Origin: Leptospira biflexa serovar Patoc strain 'Patoc 1 (Paris)' | GTDB lineage: Bacteria > Spirochaetota > Leptospiria > Leptospirales > Leptospiraceae | Direction of reading: 5' to 3' | Assembly (NCBI RefSeq): GCF_000017685.1 | Contig: NC_010602.1 | Coordinates: 2,808,501 to 2,872,500, forward strand | Length of the DNA: 64,000 nt | Part shown: positions 62,744 to 64,000 of the stretch, piece by piece | How positions within the stretch are numbered: position 1 is the first letter of the stretch | How the letters are laid out: each line of letters starts with the position of its first letter | Translations under genes and position numbers: made by a program | Notes under the pieces: model-generated | What the model was told of the DNA's origin: nothing | The model's database searches: none | Seen by the model: only the letters and a program-made list of their open reading frames with translations

Positions 62744-64000
62744 ATGGACCAAACACATTTTCGATCATGCAATTTATGTGAGGCCATGTGCGGATTACAA
62801 ATCGAAGTCAAAAATGATACCATCGTAGGCTTCAAAGGTGATTCTCTGGATTCATTCAGCAGAGGTCATATTTGTCCAAAAGGTCCTGAATTAAAAAGTT
62901 TATATGAAGATCCAGACAGACTAAAATACCCAATCAAAAAAACAAAAAATGGATGGGAGAAAGTGACCTGGGTGAATGCCCTTTCCGATATCGCTAATCA
63001 AATTGTAACAATACAATCAAAATACGGCAACGATGCAGTCGCCATTTATAATGGGAATCCAACGGTTCACAATTACGGATCAATGTTATTTGGTCAAAGA
63101 TTTGTCAGTCGCATAAAATCTAAAAACAATTTTTCAGCTACGTCGGTAGACCAACTTCCACACCAACTCCTCTCCTATTTGATGTTTGGTCATCAATTAC
63201 TTGTTCCAATTCCAGACATAGATCGAACGCAATACTTTCTAATTTTGGGTGGGAACCCATTTGCTTCTAACGGAAGTCTGATGACAGTACCCGATGTCAA
63301 AAAAAGATTAAAAGCCATCCAAGATAGAGGTGGTAAATATGTAGTGATTGACCCAAGGAAAACTGAAACCGCAGAACATGCAGACGAACACCTATTCATC
63401 AAACCAGGAACCGATGTTTTTCTTTTACTTTCACTATTAAACATCATTTTTGAAAACAAACTAAACAAACCAAATTCGCTTTTAAAAGAAAATGACATCC
63501 AGTCGATTCAAATTCTTGTGAAAGAATTTTCACCAGAGGATGTATCGAAAATCACAGGTATATCTAAAGAATCAATAGAACGAATTGCATTTGAATTTGC
63601 AAACGCATCCTCTGCCGTCTGTTATGGGAGAGTTGGAGTTTCCACACAGGAATTTGGAGCTCTGTGTCAATGGCTCATCAACGTGATCAATATTGTCACA
63701 GGAAATTTGGACAAAGAAGGCGGAGCTATGTTCACATTACCAGCTGTTGATTTGGTTGGTGAAGGTTCAGTCATGAGGTCTTCATCCGGCAGTTTTAATA
63801 CTTTCCAATCACGGGTAAGAAAACTACCCGAATTCAATGACGAATTGCCTGTTTCTGCCCTCGCAGAAGAGATTTTGACAGAAGGGGAAGGACAAATCCG
63901 AGTTTTGGTGACTTCAGCAGGGAATCCTGTTTTATCTACACCTAACGGATCTAAACTGGAAAAAGCATTAACTCAATTAGATCTTATGGTTAGTTTTGAT
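62744..64000 (+). CDS. Molybdopterin oxidoreductase, 5' part only
   Basis: The reading frame runs off the window after 419 codons. The start has a strong ribosome site (AGGAG, 62733-62737). The [4Fe-4S] ligands are Cys9, Cys12, Cys16 and the Cys in GHICPKGPEL, and the dinucleotide-binding VIDPRKTETAEHADEHLFIKPGTD (by its ends) is typical of the DMSO-reductase family. At the place where nitrate reductase has its Mo-binding Cys, this protein reads SATSVDQLPH with no Cys, so the ligand is probably Ser or Asp. It is not the same enzyme as the one at 51345. Substrate unknown. Confidence 0.87.
   Translation, partial: MDQTHFRSCNLCEAMCGLQIEVKNDTIVGFKGDSLDSFSRGHICPKGPELKSLYEDPDRLKYPIKKTKNGWEKVTWVNALSDIANQIVTIQSKYGNDAVAIYNGNPTVHNYGSMLFGQRFVSRIKSKNNFSATSVDQLPHQLLSYLMFGHQLLVPIPDIDRTQYFLILGGNPFASNGSLMTVPDVKKRLKAIQDRGGKYVVIDPRKTETAEHADEHLFIKPGTDVFLLLSLLNIIFENKLNKPNSLLKENDIQSIQILVKEFSPEDVSKITGISKESIERIAFEFANASSAVCYGRVGVSTQEFGALCQWLINVINIVTGNLDKEGGAMFTLPAVDLVGEGSVMRSSSGSFNTFQSRVRKLPEFNDELPVSALAEEILTEGEGQIRVLVTSAGNPVLSTPNGSKLEKALTQLDLMVSFD

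Noticed and set aside
1..64000. CRISPR arrays, tRNA or rRNA genes, complete transposases
   Set aside because: I looked for regularly spaced repeats, cloverleaf-like stretches and transposase motifs and found none; a covariance-model scan would be needed to exclude small RNAs.

Overview
The window looks like chromosomal DNA of a saprophytic-type Leptospira (inference from gene content; no marker gene was searched). Support: moderately AT-rich DNA, dense coding on both strands with many 4-bp ATGA/TTGA overlaps, loose spirochaetal lipoboxes, a PilZ-type protein resembling a Leptospira-restricted family, an LpxR-like outer-membrane protein and many short orphan lipoproteins. No rRNA, tRNA, CRISPR array, phage or intact insertion sequence was recognised.

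Layout. 1-16.3 kb is housekeeping and envelope: the 3' end of methionine aminopeptidase, a response regulator, thiazole salvage (thiM-thiE), epoxyqueuosine reductase, an OmpA-like protein, a 13-repeat propeller lipoprotein, a patatin phospholipase, a PilZ protein, a HepT-like relic, an FKBP isomerase, a YHYH/MORN/SCO1 operon with its own terminator, and an ABC-F plus ABC-exporter operon. 17.2-18.56 kb is an accessory insert of two minus-strand cassettes, each followed by an attC-like structured repeat. One carries an orphan ORF, the other a decayed HigBA toxin-antitoxin pair. 18.6-24.5 kb holds purT, an ankyrin protein, an AraC regulator and a copper-resistance operon (metal-binding protein, CopZ, CopA) facing a CueR-type regulator across a well-formed CueR operator. 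24.5-45.6 kb is mixed: an SGNH hydrolase, a polytopic glycosyltransferase-like protein, signalling proteins, a P2-type ATPase fused to an EIIA-Ntr-like domain, a ceramidase, an LpxR-like protein, and an MFS/GH2/hydrolase operon. 45.8-50.0 kb is a putative iron-uptake pair (TonB-dependent receptor with a lipoprotein, and a PepSY membrane protein) sharing a TTGAG-N7-CTCA dyad.

50.1-64 kb is a nitrate-assimilation block: a Mot1-type molybdate transporter, a nitrate reductase fused to a FAD/BFD electron-transfer module, NirB, NirD, the siroheme enzyme CobA/SUMT, a MoaC-MoaB fusion, MoeA, a NarK-type transporter and a second, truncated molybdopterin enzyme. Together these take up nitrate and molybdate, make molybdenum cofactor and siroheme, and reduce nitrate to ammonium. 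I find three sequences matching the sigma-54 -24/-12 consensus (GG-N10-GC) in front of the nitrate reductase, nirB and nitrate transporter genes, and a shared TGTA-N7-TACA enhancer-like dyad 120-200 bp upstream. This points to one nitrogen-controlled regulon.

Most novel candidates: the integron-like cassette pair, the EIIA/P-type ATPase fusion, and the sigma-54/enhancer architecture of the nitrate block.
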